Shown here in pieces: positions 39,263-48,743 of a stretch of 64,000 nucleotides of DNA. The stretch spans positions 682,001-746,000 of the forward strand of contig NZ_CP016447.1 in assembly GCF_001714725.1 (NCBI RefSeq), read 5' to 3'. Below the pieces are notes generated by a model that saw only the letters and a program-made list of their open reading frames with translations, had not been told where the DNA came from and did no database searches. Within the stretch, counting starts at the first letter, position 1. Each line of letters starts with the position of its first letter. The position numbers were made by a program, and so were the translations under genes. The DNA comes from Acidovorax sp. RAC01 (GTDB taxonomy: Bacteria; Pseudomonadota; Gammaproteobacteria; Burkholderiales; Burkholderiaceae_C).

Positions 39263-39991
39263 TCAGTTCTTTCGGGGAATGAGGGACAAAAATTCGCGGC
39301 GCAGGGCGCTGTCCTTGAGGAACACGCCGCGCATCACGGAGTTGATCATCTTGCTGTCCATGTCGCGCACACCGCGCCAGGACATGCAGAAGTGGCTGGC
39401 TTCCATCACGATGGCCAGGCCATCGGGCTGGGTCTTTTCCATGATGAGGTCGGCCAGCTGCACCACGGCTTCTTCCTGAATCTGGGGGCGGCCCATGATC
39501 CAGTCGACCAGGCGGGCGTACTTGGACAGGCCGATCACGTTGGTGTGCTCGTTGGGCATCACGCCGATCCAGATCTTGCCGATGACGGGGCAAAAGTGGT
39601 GGCTGCAGGCGCTGCGCACCGTGAGCGGGCCCACGATCATCAACTCGTTCAAATGCTCGGCGTTCGGGAATTCGGTAATCGGCGGCTGCTCGACGTAGCG
39701 GCCCTTGAAAACCTCGTTGAGGTACATCTTGGCCACGCGGCGCGCGGTGTTGTTGGTGTTGTGGTCGCCTTCGGTGTTGATGACCAGGCTGTCGAGCACG
39801 CCCTGCATCTTCGATTCGACTTCGTCGAGCAGCTTTTCCAGCTCGCCGGGCTGGATGAACTCGGAGATATTGTCGTTGGCGTGAAAACGTTTGCGCGCCG
39901 CGGCAAGGCGCTCGCGGATCTTGACGGAGACGGGGGTGCCTTCGTCATCCATGGGGGTGGGCATCATGTTGGCGGCGTTAGGGCTGGTCAT
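39263..39991 (-). CDS. folE: GTP cyclohydrolase I
   Basis: FolE makes 7,8-dihydroneopterin triphosphate from GTP, the first step to folate. The zinc ligands Cys129, His132 and Cys202 sit in RSACSHHFCPVIG and SHFCMSWRGV. VMPNEHTNVIGLSKYARLVDW and QIQEEAVVQLADLI complete the core. The protein is 242 residues with an N-terminal extension; several in-frame Met (positions 1, 9, 10, 14) leave the exact start open. A dihydroneopterin-triphosphate pyrophosphatase gene (nudB) for the next folate step lies 4 kb away. Confidence 0.96.
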   Translation of the reverse strand: MTSPNAANMMPTPMDDEGTPVSVKIRERLAAARKRFHANDNISEFIQPGELEKLLDEVESKMQGVLDSLVINTEGDHNTNNTARRVAKMYLNEVFKGRYVEQPPITEFPNAEHLNELMIVGPLTVRSACSHHFCPVIGKIWIGVMPNEHTNVIGLSKYARLVDWIMGRPQIQEEAVVQLADLIMEKTQPDGLAIVMEASHFCMSWRGVRDMDSKMINSVMRGVFLKDSALRREFLSLIPRKN

Positions 39992-40044
39992 GAGAACAAT
40001 CGTAACAGTGAATCGTCAACCCTGAATGACAAAGGATTTCGGCC

Positions 40045-40092
40045 TCCATGGCTTGATTCATAAGCATTATTAGCTATACATTCGATAGCACC
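40045..40092. repeat. AT-rich mini-repeat (copy 5) between folE and the synthase
   Basis: Read on the minus strand: GTGCTATCGAATGTATAGCT, then AATAATGCTTATGAATCAAG, then CCATGG. GCTAT/ATAGC form the usual core hairpin (40073-40089). It is the reverse orientation of copy 6. Confidence 0.6.
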
Positions 40093-40174
40093 CCTGACGA
40101 TGACATCGCCAAAGTGCAGCGGCCACGGCCGATACAGCCGGGTACGCCCCACGCCAGCGCAGCACGGGCCCGGG

Positions 40175-41419
40175 TCAGTAGCGCCGCCCGGCGGCCCACA
40201 GGGCCAGCCGCATCAGACCGAACGCCACCCAGTCCAGCGCACGCTGGCGCAGCGGGCGGCCTGCGTAGCGGGCCGGGTCCATGCGGTGGCCCGCATGCTG
40301 CATGGCGTGCACCAGGCGCTGGCGCAGGTCCAGGGCAAACGCGGCGTCTTCCACCACCACGTTGGCCTCGCGGGCGAGCAGCATGCTCAGCGGATCGAGG
40401 TTGGACGAACCCACCGTGGCCCAGGGGTGGTCACCCAGCGCGTCGATCACCGCGACCTTGGCATGCAGGAAGCTCGGGGCGTACTCGTGGATCTCGACCC
40501 CCGCATCGAGCAGCGCGCCGTACACGGGCCGGGCCGCGTGGTACTGCATGAAGTACTCGTAGCGGCCCTGCAGCAGCAGGCGCACCCGCACCCCGCGCCG
40601 CGCCGCCAGCACCAGCGCACGGCGCAGGCGCCTGCCGGGCAGAAAGTACGCATTGGCGATGATGACCTCGTGCCGCGCAGCGCCGATGGCGCGCAGGTAC
40701 GCCTTTTCGATGCGGCTGCGGTTGTGCACGTTGTCGCGCAGCACCAGCGCCGCACGCACGGGCGACGACGTGGCCTCGTCGGCCTGCCGGGCGGCATGCT
40801 TGGCGGCGGCGGCGGCGCGCAATGAGCCCAGCGCGGCAGGCAGGCGGCGCTGGCGCGCCTCGCGCACGGCCTGCATGCGCCACCACAGCTGCTCCATGGT
40901 GTCGCTGGCCGTCTGCACCAGGCTGCCCGTGGCCTGCACCGCAAAGTCAAACCGCGGTGCCTCCAGCGCGCCGTGGTTCGGGTCGTGAAAATCGTCCAGC
41001 ACGTTGATGCCGCCGCAAAACAGCAGGCAGTTGTCGACCACGCACAGCTTGCGGTGCAGGCGACGCCAGCGGTAGGGGAGCAGCAGGCCCAGCCGGCCCG
41101 GTGGCGAGTACACCCGGTAGTGAACGCCCGCGGCCGCAAACGCATCGGCCCACAGCGGGGGCAGCGCCCCGGTACCCACGCCATCGACGATGAGGTGCAC
41201 GCGCACGCCCCGCTGCGCGGCACGCATGAGGGCTTGTGCCACCGCGGCACCACTGCCGGTGAAATCAAAAATGTAGGTTTCGAACTGGATGTCTGACAGC
41301 GCTGCATCCATGGCGGTGATGAGGGCCGGGAACAGTTCCTCGGTACCCTGCAGCAGGCGCACCTGGTGGTCCGCCACCAGCCCGGCACCGGGCAGCCCGG
41401 CAGGCGACCGGCGCCTCAC
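40175..41419 (-). CDS. clsB: Phospholipase D-family cardiolipin synthase (ClsB-like)
   Basis: A PLD superfamily enzyme that makes cardiolipin. Two HxKxxxxD motifs are visible, HRKLCVVD (residues 122-129) and HAKVAVID (319-326), each followed by a Gly/Ser-Asn site (GGINVLDDF; GSSNLDPLS). I use the GTG at 41419 because GGAG stands 7 bases upstream, giving 414 residues, equal to E. coli ClsB (413). An upstream ATG at 41518 overlaps the hydrolase gene and would add a Cys/Arg-rich tail without homology. No membrane helix is seen, as in ClsB. Downstream of an EEP gene, the same pair as in E. coli (ybhP-clsB). Confidence 0.92.
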   Translation of the reverse strand: MRRRSPAGLPGAGLVADHQVRLLQGTEELFPALITAMDAALSDIQFETYIFDFTGSGAAVAQALMRAAQRGVRVHLIVDGVGTGALPPLWADAFAAAGVHYRVYSPPGRLGLLLPYRWRRLHRKLCVVDNCLLFCGGINVLDDFHDPNHGALEAPRFDFAVQATGSLVQTASDTMEQLWWRMQAVREARQRRLPAALGSLRAAAAAKHAARQADEATSSPVRAALVLRDNVHNRSRIEKAYLRAIGAARHEVIIANAYFLPGRRLRRALVLAARRGVRVRLLLQGRYEYFMQYHAARPVYGALLDAGVEIHEYAPSFLHAKVAVIDALGDHPWATVGSSNLDPLSMLLAREANVVVEDAAFALDLRQRLVHAMQHAGHRMDPARYAGRPLRQRALDWVAFGLMRLALWAAGRRY

Positions 41420-41498
41420 GCTGCGGCTCCGTTGCTGCCCAGGCGGCACGGGCTGTGGCACACGACAGCAGCCATCACCCCGGGCGGTACCGACAGCA

Positions 41499-42236
41499 TC
41501 ACAGCCTGAACTCGGCAATCAGCGGCAGGTGGTCGGACATGCGCCACCAGATACGGCCGCGCGGTACATCCAGGGACAGCGGGGTGAGCCCCCGCACATA
41601 CACATGGTCCAGCTGCGCCAGCGGCAGCCGCGCCGGAAACGTGAACGCGCGCGGCGCATCAAACTCGTACAGCCCTAGGCCGCCCAGCATCTTGCGCAGC
41701 TGCTGCCCCCAGTCATTGAAATCGCCCGCCACGATCAGCGGCGCTGCGGGCGGCACCTCGCGGTCGATGAAGCGCTGCAGGCGCTCCACCTGCCGCACGC
41801 GGCTGCCGGGGATCAGCCCCAGATGGACCACGATGACGTGGATGCGCCGCCCGTGGACATCCACCTCCACATGCAGCAAGCCCCGCTGCTCAAAGCGGTG
41901 GTCTGAGATATCTTCGTGCTGGTGCCCGATCACGGGCCAGCGCGACAGCAGCGCGTTGCCGTGTTCACCGTGCTTGGTGATGGCATTGGTGCGGTACACC
42001 GCCTCGTAGCCCTCGGGGGCCAGATACTCGGCCTGGGGCAGCTCGGGCCAGCGCTGGAAGTACAGCTGCTCGCGCCGGTGCAGCTTTCGCACCTCCTGCA
42101 GGCAGACAATGTCGGCATCAAGCTGCTCTACCGCCAGGCCCAGGTTGTGGATTTCCAGCCGTCGCACGGGCCCCAGGCCCTGCACGCCTTTGTGGATGTT
42201 GTAGGTGGCCACCCGCAAGATGTCATCGTTCTGCAT
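41499..42236 (-). CDS. Endonuclease/exonuclease/phosphatase (EEP) family protein
   Basis: A 245-residue EEP-fold metal-dependent hydrolase. The start at 42236 (MQNDDILRVATYNIHKGVQGLG) is the natural N-terminus. Motifs: VATYNIHKG, DIVCLQEVRK, VVHLGLIPG, AGDFNDW and the final SDHLPLIAEF. The E. coli relative YbhP likewise precedes clsB and has no known substrate. Located 80 bp upstream of the clsB start here. Confidence 0.9.
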   Translation of the reverse strand: MQNDDILRVATYNIHKGVQGLGPVRRLEIHNLGLAVEQLDADIVCLQEVRKLHRREQLYFQRWPELPQAEYLAPEGYEAVYRTNAITKHGEHGNALLSRWPVIGHQHEDISDHRFEQRGLLHVEVDVHGRRIHVIVVHLGLIPGSRVRQVERLQRFIDREVPPAAPLIVAGDFNDWGQQLRKMLGGLGLYEFDAPRAFTFPARLPLAQLDHVYVRGLTPLSLDVPRGRIWWRMSDHLPLIAEFRL

Positions 42237-42357
42237 GGGCGGATTGTGTCCCATGCGCCCGGATACCACGGGGTAAATCCCCCGTCCAGAGCCGCTCCTG
42301 CCCCGCTACACTGTCGCCCTCGAACCCCGGCCGCGCAGTGCGCGGTCACATCCCCTG

Positions 42358-44139
42358 ATGGCCACAGAGAAACCTACTGCTGCACCCTCGCCGATGCAGG
42401 CACTGATCGTCGACAGCAATGCGACGTCGCGCAGCATTCTGGTGGGCCAGCTGCGCGAGTACGGGGTGAGCCGCATCGTCCAGTGCAGCCGGGTGCAGGA
42501 TGCCCGCAGCCGGCTGGAGCACACCGTGTTCGACTATGTGCTGTGCGAGCAGTACTTTGGCGAAAGTGGCTATTCAGGCCAGACGTTGCTGGACGATCTG
42601 CGCCGGGCGCAGCTGCTGCCGTTTTCCACCGTGTTCTTCATGGTCACCGCCGAGGCCTCGTACGCGGCGGTGGCAGAAGCCGCCGAATCTGCGCTCGATG
42701 GCTACCTGCTCAAGCCTTTCACGCCCAGCGCGCTGTTCGAGCGCCTGAGCCTGGCCCGGCTGCGCAAGATTCACCTCAAGCCCATCTTCGACGCCATCGA
42801 GGCCGAGGATTTCGAACGCGCCGCCGCGCTGTGCGTGGAGCGTTTCGAAACCCGCCAGCCGTACTGGCTGTATGCCGCCCGCATCGGCTCGGAACTGCTG
42901 CTGCGCCTGGGCCGCCACGACGAGGCGCGCAAGCTGTTTGAAGCCGTGATTGCCGCGCGCGCTCTGCCCTGGGCCAAGCTCGGCGTGGCGCGCGCCCAGA
43001 TCGAATCCGGTCAGGCCGCCCGCGCGGTGACCACATTGCAGGGCCTGATTGGCGAGGACGCCTCGTTTGCCGACGCCTACGACGTGCTCGGGCGGGCGCA
43101 GGTGGAGCTGGGTAACTTCGCGCAGGCCATCGAGACCTACCGCACGGCCAGCACGCTCACGCCCGACTCGGTGGTCCGCCTGCAGAAGCTGGGGATGATG
43201 TCGTACTACATGGGCGACCGCGCGAACGCGACCAAGGTGCTGTCGCGCGCCGTGATCCTGGGCATCGATTCAAAGCTGTTTGACTTCCAGTCGCTGGTGC
43301 TGCTGACGTTTTCGTACTTCGCAGAAAACGACCGCAAGGGCATTGACCGCTGCATGGCCGACTTTGCCCGCATCATGGAGCGCCACCAGTCCAGTGCCCG
43401 GGTACAGCGCTTTGCCGCCGTGGCCAATACGCTGCAGCTCATACAGCAACGGCAGTTTTCCCAGGCCGTCGAAGCCGTGCGCGGCATGGCCCGCGAGATC
43501 ACGTCGGCCAGCTTTGATTTTGAAGCGGCCTGCAACCTTGCGAGTTTGCTGGCGGTGTTGGCAGTGACGTCCATCAACCTCGACGAAGGCGAGAGCTGGA
43601 TACGGGCGCTCGGCATGCGCTATGCCAACACCCGGGGGCTGACCGAGCTGCTGGCCAATGCCTGCAACGGGCACGCGCCTTACAGCGACATCGTGCGCGA
43701 GTCGCTGCTGCACATCAACAAGTCGGCCGAGCTGGCCATGGCCAAGAGCCTTGGCGGCGACCCCACCGGCGCCGTGGAACAGCTGCTGCGCGAAGCCGAC
43801 AAGACCCTGAACTCCAAGCTGCTGGACATGTCGCAGCAGGTGCTGCTGCGCCAGCGCGCCCGCATTTCCACGGCCGACGCGCTGCAGGAAGCCATCGACA
43901 GCCTGCGCCAGCGCATCGGGAGCGCGCCCACACGCGCCATCCTCGGGCAGGACAGCGAACGCACGCCAGGCGGCGTGGCGTTGCGCGTCCGCACCACGAC
44001 CGATGATGCGGTGCGGCCCGCGATGTCGCCGGCCGACATTCCGCCATTTGCAGACGACAGCGGCGTGCAGGACGAGTCGCCCGAGGCCGGCGACGAGGCG
44101 GATCCGGCTGCATTTCTGAGGCTGCGCCCGCAGGCCTGA
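42358..44139 (+). CDS. Pseudo-receiver/TPR response-regulator-like protein
   Basis: A 593-residue protein with an N-terminal CheY-like domain (about residues 14-130) and then TPR-type helices (about 135-400), ending in a disordered acidic tail. The receiver has Thr97 and Lys119, as expected, but Glu64 stands where the phospho-acceptor Asp should be (FDYVLCEQYF), and the metal-binding acidic pair is Asp19-Ser20. It therefore cannot be phosphorylated normally and may mimic the active state. Divergent from the EEP gene and convergent with nudB. No output domain besides the TPRs. Partner unknown. Confidence 0.9.
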   Translation: MATEKPTAAPSPMQALIVDSNATSRSILVGQLREYGVSRIVQCSRVQDARSRLEHTVFDYVLCEQYFGESGYSGQTLLDDLRRAQLLPFSTVFFMVTAEASYAAVAEAAESALDGYLLKPFTPSALFERLSLARLRKIHLKPIFDAIEAEDFERAAALCVERFETRQPYWLYAARIGSELLLRLGRHDEARKLFEAVIAARALPWAKLGVARAQIESGQAARAVTTLQGLIGEDASFADAYDVLGRAQVELGNFAQAIETYRTASTLTPDSVVRLQKLGMMSYYMGDRANATKVLSRAVILGIDSKLFDFQSLVLLTFSYFAENDRKGIDRCMADFARIMERHQSSARVQRFAAVANTLQLIQQRQFSQAVEAVRGMAREITSASFDFEAACNLASLLAVLAVTSINLDEGESWIRALGMRYANTRGLTELLANACNGHAPYSDIVRESLLHINKSAELAMAKSLGGDPTGAVEQLLREADKTLNSKLLDMSQQVLLRQRARISTADALQEAIDSLRQRIGSAPTRAILGQDSERTPGGVALRVRTTTDDAVRPAMSPADIPPFADDSGVQDESPEAGDEADPAAFLRLRPQA

Positions 44140-44158
44140 GCGCTGGTCAGGTCAGCGC

Positions 44159-44689
44159 TCAGGGACGCCCCTGCAGGGTCCCGGTGAGATACCGTGGCAA
44201 CAGCAGGCAGGCCTCGGCGTTGGACGCCGAAAAGCACCGGTCGGCAGCCTGCTGCCAGGCAAGCCAGCAAAAGTCGTCGTGCTCGCGCGGGTTAAGCACC
44301 ACGGGTGTCCCAGGCGGCACACACAGGCCAAACACCCGTTCGCGGTTGCGCACCACACCGGGCGCATAGCGGTGCAGCCACTGGGGCCAGATGTCGTAAT
44401 GGTTCTCCAGGTACCAGTCGGTCAGCACGCAGCCCGGCCCGCGTGCATCCATGCCTGTTTCCTCGGCCACCTCGCGGGCAGCGGTCACCTCAAAGGGCTC
44501 GTCTGCGTAATCCTTGCTGCCGGTCACCGACTGCCAGTGCCCGTCACCCCCCGTGCGCCGGATCAGCAGCACATCCAGGGCCGCCGTGTGGATGACGACC
44601 AGCACGGATTCGGGCAGCTTGAACGGGCGACCGCCCGAGACACCTTCAGCCGCTTGTGCAGCCGGAGTGGGTGGCGTGGGGGAGCCCAT
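44159..44689 (-). CDS. nudB: Dihydroneopterin triphosphate pyrophosphatase-like NUDIX hydrolase
   Basis: A 176-residue NUDIX protein. The NUDIX box is in GSKDYADEPFEVTAAREVAEETGMDA. The LPESVLVVIHTAALDVLLIRR and LENHYDIWPQWLHRYAPGVVRNRERVFGL segments match NudB, which takes dihydroneopterin triphosphate to its monophosphate in folate synthesis. The start at 44689 is the first Met before the domain; further upstream the frame has no homology. Its link to aspS in one run is common in this family. Probably last gene of the fmdB-aspS run. Confidence 0.9.
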   Translation of the reverse strand: MGSPTPPTPAAQAAEGVSGGRPFKLPESVLVVIHTAALDVLLIRRTGGDGHWQSVTGSKDYADEPFEVTAAREVAEETGMDARGPGCVLTDWYLENHYDIWPQWLHRYAPGVVRNRERVFGLCVPPGTPVVLNPREHDDFCWLAWQQAADRCFSASNAEACLLLPRYLTGTLQGRP

Positions 44690-44744
44690 GGTGCCTCTGG
44701 AGCGAACGGAGCGAGCGGCGCACACTGCAGCAGGCGCGCGTTGC

Positions 44745-45608
44745 TCAGTGACCGCCGCCGGACCCGGCCTTGGGTGACGCGGACGCGGGCGACGTACGGA
44801 TGGATGGCACGGGCGGCGGTAGCTCCTTGGCCTGCAGCGCACGGGCCTGCACCACCAGCTGGTTGTGCGCATCCAGGAAGGCAGCGGCAATCACCTTGCC
44901 TTCGTTCGTATTGCTCCAGCCCGCGCCCGCAGCGCCACCCAGCTTGCCAAACACAAGCCCGCCCACGCCCAGGTCGGTGGTGCGCGCCGAGCCCGTGGCC
45001 GCTGCCACCTGCTCGGTCGTCTCGTTGTCGGACAGGAGCAGCGCGGTCTGCGCCTCCTTGAACTTCACCTGCTCCACCAGGCCTGCCAGCCCGGCGATGT
45101 CGCGCAGCACAGGCACCATGGCAATCACGCCCGCCAGCCCGCGCCCGGCATCCTGCTCGCTGAAAGTCAGGCTCGGCGTCAGCGTGTACTGGGCCTCGTA
45201 GCCGCGGCCCTTTTGCACGGTGGACTTTTCCTTGCGCAGGACGCCCGCCTCCTTGAGGTCCTGCTCACGCACCGTACCTTGCAGGCCGGCTGCGCGGTCC
45301 ACCACACGAAAGCAGCCGCTTTGCTGCGCCAGCAGCTTGACCAGAGGGACCGGCGACGCGGGCAGGTTGTAACCGCTGCCCATGGCGTATCCGTGCGGGT
45401 TTTCGGCCAGCGCCAGCGTGGCCACCGGGGCCTCGCAGCGCACCAGCTCACGCGCGCCGTTCTGCGCGCCCTGCGGGCCGGCCGAGCCCGTGACGACCGA
45501 GCCGCCCTGCCCCAGCTCGGTCTTTTTCTCGCCACAGCCAGCAGCCGCCACCAGCGTCACCGCCAGGAGGACAGCCCCGGCAACCCGAAAACTCGACAGG
45601 TCCTGCAT
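44745..45608 (-). CDS. CsgG/HfaB-like lipoprotein
   Basis: A 287-residue secreted lipoprotein: start at 45608 (MQDLSSFRVAGAVLLAVTLVAAAGCGEKK), with lipobox AAGC. The mature protein shows the CsgG-fold pattern of VATLALA, PLVKLLAQQSGCFRVVDR and the YTLTPSLTFSEQD strand, with a late GSARTTDLGVGGLVFG. Its C-terminus is a Pro/Ser-rich tail. CsgG relatives form outer-membrane export channels or cell-wall-linked assemblies. No curli genes are nearby, so the exact role is open. Located 55 bp ahead of nudB. Confidence 0.75.
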   Translation of the reverse strand: MQDLSSFRVAGAVLLAVTLVAAAGCGEKKTELGQGGSVVTGSAGPQGAQNGARELVRCEAPVATLALAENPHGYAMGSGYNLPASPVPLVKLLAQQSGCFRVVDRAAGLQGTVREQDLKEAGVLRKEKSTVQKGRGYEAQYTLTPSLTFSEQDAGRGLAGVIAMVPVLRDIAGLAGLVEQVKFKEAQTALLLSDNETTEQVAAATGSARTTDLGVGGLVFGKLGGAAGAGWSNTNEGKVIAAAFLDAHNQLVVQARALQAKELPPPVPSIRTSPASASPKAGSGGGH

Positions 45609-45766
45609 GAACAGCACTCCCTAGGGTGCCGCCCCCGGCGCCATGCGCTGGAACGGCCATTGAAAAAGGCGGCGCGGACACCCAGAACCTGTTCTGAGAC
45701 CGGGCCGCCCGAGGCGAACAGGGGCGTGGCCGGGGCAGGCAGGCGCCCGCCGCAGCCACAGGTGGA

Positions 45767-47584
45767 TCAGCCCGCGGCCTTCACGCCATCGGGGTTGCGC
45801 AGGCGGATGTGCAGTTCGCGCAGCTGCTTTTCGTCCACGGGGCTTGGCGCCTGGGTCAGCAGGTCCTGCGCGCGCTGTGTCTTGGGGAAGGCAATCACGT
45901 CACGGATGGACTCGGCACCCGTCATCAGCGTGATCAGGCGGTCCAGGCCGAAGGCCAGACCACCATGCGGGGGCGCGCCGTACTGCAGGGCATCCAGCAG
46001 GTAACCGAACTTGGCCTTGGCGTCCTCGGGGTTGATCTTGAGCGCGGTGAAAACCTTGCTTTGCACGTCTGCGCGGTGGATACGCACGGAGCCACCGCCC
46101 AGCTCCCAGCCGTTGAGCACCATGTCGTAGGCCTTGGCAAGGCACTTGCCCGGATCGGTATCCATCAGGTCCTCGTGACCATCCTTGGGGCTGGTGAAGG
46201 GGTGGTGCACCGCGGTCCAGCGGTCTTCTTCCTCGTCGTGCTCGAACATGGGGAAGTCCACCACCCACAGTGGCGCCCAGCGGTTTTCGAACAGGCCGTT
46301 CTTCTTGCCGAACTCGCTGTGGCCGATCTTGAGGCGCAACGCGCCAATCGCGTCGTTGACGATCTTTTCCTTGTCTGCGCCAAAGAACAGCAGGTCACCG
46401 TCTTGTGCGCCCGAGCGCTTGAGCACTTCGGCCAGCGCAGCGTCGTGAATGTTCTTGACGATGGGCGACTGCAGGCCATCGCGGCCCTTGGCCAGTTCGT
46501 TGACGCGGATGTAGGCCAGGCCCTTGGCACCGTAGATCTTGACGAACTCGGTGTAGGCGTCGATCTCGCCGCGGCTGATGCCGCCGCCTTCGACCGAACC
46601 GCCCGGCACGCGCAGGGCCACCACGCGACCACCCTTCATGTTGGCAGCGCCCGAGAACACCTTGAAATCCACGTCCTTCATCACGTCGGTCAGCTCGGTG
46701 AACTCGAGCTTCACGCGCAGGTCGGGCTTGTCAGAGCCGAAACGGTGCGCGGCTTCCTGGTACGTCATGATCGGGAATTCGCCCAGATCCACGCCCAGCT
46801 GGGTCTGGAACACCTCGGCGATCATGCGCTGAAAGATGGCCCGGATTTCCTCTTCACCCAGGAACGAGGTTTCGCAGTCGATCTGCGTGAACTCGGGCTG
46901 ACGGTCGGCACGCAGGTCTTCGTCGCGGAAGCACTTGGTGATCTGGTAGTACCGGTCGTAGCCCGCCACCATCAGCATCTGCTTGTACAGCTGGGGCGAC
47001 TGGGGCAGTGCAAAGAAGTGGCCGTCGTGCACGCGGCTGGGCACGAGGTAGTCGCGTGCGCCTTCGGGCGTGCTCTTGCCCAGCATGGGCGTTTCGATAT
47101 CGATGAAGCCTTCCTTGTCCAGGAAGTTGCGCACCTGGATCGACGTCTTGTAGCGCAGCATCATGTTGCGCTGCATGTGCGGGCGGCGCAGGTCCATCAC
47201 GCGGTGCGTGAGGCGCGTGGTTTCCGACAGGTTCTCGTCGTCCATCTGGAACGGAGGCGTGACCGACGGGTTGAGCACGTTCAGCTCGTGGCAAAGGACT
47301 TCGATCTTGCCGCTCTTGAGGTTGTCGTTGGTCGTGCCGTCGGGGCGGGCGCGCACCAGGCCCTTGACCTGCACGCAGAACTCGTTGCGCACCTCTTCGG
47401 CCACCTTGAACATCTCGGCACGGTCAGGGTCGCACACCACCTGCACGTAGCCTTCGCGGTCGCGCAGGTCGATGAAGATCACGCCGCCGTGGTCGCGGCG
47501 ACGGTTCACCCAGCCCGACAGGGTTACGGTTTGGCCCAGGAGGGCTTCGGTCACAAGACCGCAGTAGTGGGAACGCATGGCCAT
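45767..47584 (-). CDS. aspS: Aspartyl-tRNA synthetase
   Basis: AspRS charges tRNA-Asp; in betaproteobacteria it is usually the non-discriminating type that also charges tRNA-Asn. The OB-fold anticodon domain starts [48 protein letters not shown], class II motif 2 is [25 protein letters not shown] and motif 3 is [28 protein letters not shown]. The bacterial insertion (GAD) domain is between. 605 residues is typical. Two Met codons (1 and 3) are possible starts. Confidence 0.98.
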   Translation of the reverse strand: MAMRSHYCGLVTEALLGQTVTLSGWVNRRRDHGGVIFIDLRDREGYVQVVCDPDRAEMFKVAEEVRNEFCVQVKGLVRARPDGTTNDNLKSGKIEVLCHELNVLNPSVTPPFQMDDENLSETTRLTHRVMDLRRPHMQRNMMLRYKTSIQVRNFLDKEGFIDIETPMLGKSTPEGARDYLVPSRVHDGHFFALPQSPQLYKQMLMVAGYDRYYQITKCFRDEDLRADRQPEFTQIDCETSFLGEEEIRAIFQRMIAEVFQTQLGVDLGEFPIMTYQEAAHRFGSDKPDLRVKLEFTELTDVMKDVDFKVFSGAANMKGGRVVALRVPGGSVEGGGISRGEIDAYTEFVKIYGAKGLAYIRVNELAKGRDGLQSPIVKNIHDAALAEVLKRSGAQDGDLLFFGADKEKIVNDAIGALRLKIGHSEFGKKNGLFENRWAPLWVVDFPMFEHDEEEDRWTAVHHPFTSPKDGHEDLMDTDPGKCLAKAYDMVLNGWELGGGSVRIHRADVQSKVFTALKINPEDAKAKFGYLLDALQYGAPPHGGLAFGLDRLITLMTGAESIRDVIAFPKTQRAQDLLTQAPSPVDEKQLRELHIRLRNPDGVKAAG

Positions 47585-47632
47585 GGGAAGTTTCCGGCGC
47601 CGCTGTGGCGCATTAGGAGAAGCAAAAGAGTG

Positions 47633-48253
47633 TTACTTGGGGGACACGAGGGTGGGGTCGGCTGGAGCCACCACACCCATGGAGACGATGTACTTGAGCG
47701 CAGAGTCCACGGTCATGTCGAGTTCGACACAGTCGCTCTTGCGCACCATCACGAAATAGCCGCCGGTGGGGTTGGGCGTCGTGGGCACGTACACGCTGAC
47801 GAACTCGTCACGCAGGTAGGCTGCCACCTCGCCGCTCGGAGCGCCGGTCACGAAGGCAACCGTCCAGACGCCCTCGCGTGGCCACTGCACCAGCACGGCC
47901 TTGCGAAACGCATTGCCGCTTTCCGAAAAGAGGGTGTCCGATACCTGCTTGACGCTGGAATAGATGGAGCGCACCACCGGAATGCGGTGCACCACCGCAT
48001 CGCCCCACTGCACGAGCTTGCGGCCCGCAAAGTTGCTGGCCACTGCGCCCACCACCAGCAGGATGACGAGCGTGAGCACCACCCCGAAGCCCGGCACGTG
48101 AAAACCGATCAGGCGGTCAGGGTGCCAGGCCAGCGGAAGGATCTGCAGGGTCTGGTCGAGGGTCGTGACGATCCAGTTGAGCACCCAGGCCGTAATGACC
48201 CCGGGCACGATCACCAGAAGGCCGGTCAACAGCCATTTGCGCAAGGCGGACAT
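47633..48253 (-). CDS. DUF502 membrane protein
   Basis: A 206-residue inner-membrane protein, DUF502 family. Two membrane helices (WLLTGLLVIVPGVITAWVLNWIV and FGVVLTLVILLVVGAVASNFAG) precede the HRIPVVRSIYSSVKQVSDTLF block typical of the family. Its function is not known. The frame is open upstream of 48253, but MSALRKWLLTG is the usual N-terminus. It lies 10 bp after fmdB and 48 bp before aspS. Confidence 0.9.
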   Translation of the reverse strand: MSALRKWLLTGLLVIVPGVITAWVLNWIVTTLDQTLQILPLAWHPDRLIGFHVPGFGVVLTLVILLVVGAVASNFAGRKLVQWGDAVVHRIPVVRSIYSSVKQVSDTLFSESGNAFRKAVLVQWPREGVWTVAFVTGAPSGEVAAYLRDEFVSVYVPTTPNPTGGYFVMVRKSDCVELDMTVDSALKYIVSMGVVAPADPTLVSPK

Positions 48254-48263
48254 GGAAACGGCT

Positions 48264-48602
48264 TCAGTTCGTCGTTGTGGTGGAAGAAGTGCCGCCAGCG
48301 CTTGCTGCACTTGCGCTAGGCGCTTCTTTTTTAGGAGCATCTGCGGTGCTTGCAGCTGCGCTGGAATCGGGCTTGGCATCCGCCTTTGCGTCGGTCGCCG
48401 GGGCCGCCGTGCCACCGCTTCCGCCGCGGAAATCCGTCACATACCAGCCTGAGCCCTTGAGCTGGAAGCCGGCCGCAGTGACCTGCTTGGAAAAAGCCTC
48501 GGCACCGCAGGCAGGGCACACGGTGAGCTGGGGATCGGAGATTTTTTGCAGCACATCCTTGGCATGGCCGCAGGAGCCGCATTTGTAGGCGTAAATAGGC
48601 AT
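48264..48602 (-). CDS. FmdB-type zinc-ribbon protein
   Basis: A 112-residue FmdB/CxxC_CXXC_SSSS family protein. The N-terminal zinc ribbon has CGSCGH and CPACGA pairs (MPIYAYKCGSCGHAKDVLQKIS...VCPACGAEAFSKQ), and a disordered Ala/Ser/Asp/Lys tail follows. The function is unknown; the family often lies ahead of DUF502 and aspS. It is the first gene of this minus-strand run, and the 3' end of the group II intron lies about 30 bp upstream of its ATG. Confidence 0.92.
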   Translation of the reverse strand: MPIYAYKCGSCGHAKDVLQKISDPQLTVCPACGAEAFSKQVTAAGFQLKGSGWYVTDFRGGSGGTAAPATDAKADAKPDSSAAASTADAPKKEAPSASAASAGGTSSTTTTN

Positions 48603-48665
48603 GTCAGCGTATGGAGGGAAAGTGGGAGGGTAGGGACAGCCCATTACTGGACCATCCCCCCCTAA

Positions 48666-48699
48666 GAACCGTGCGTGCGACTTTCACCGCACACGGCTC
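48666..48699 (-). ncRNA. Group II intron domain V
   Basis: A 34-base hairpin on the minus strand, GAGCCGTGTGCGG then TGAAAGT then CGCACGCACGGTTC. The pairs GAGCCGT/ACGGTTC at the base and the AGC-like catalytic triad position plus GAAA-type apical loop are those of a bacterial domain V. It is 45 bases after the stop of the intron protein. Confidence 0.9.
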
Positions 48700-48743
48700 A
48701 AGCACAACTTAGTCCAGCAATAAGCAAAACACGCGATTTTACT

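Noticed and set aside
44745..45608. Curli secretion gene csgG
   Set aside because: Only the fold-like pattern matches; there are no csgA, csgB, csgE or csgF neighbours, so the gene symbol is withheld.
45809..48319. Very long open frame on the plus strand opposite aspS and DUF502
   Set aside because: It is antisense to genes with firm homology and its sequence is His/Gln/Val-rich low-complexity, typical of the complementary frame in GC-rich DNA.
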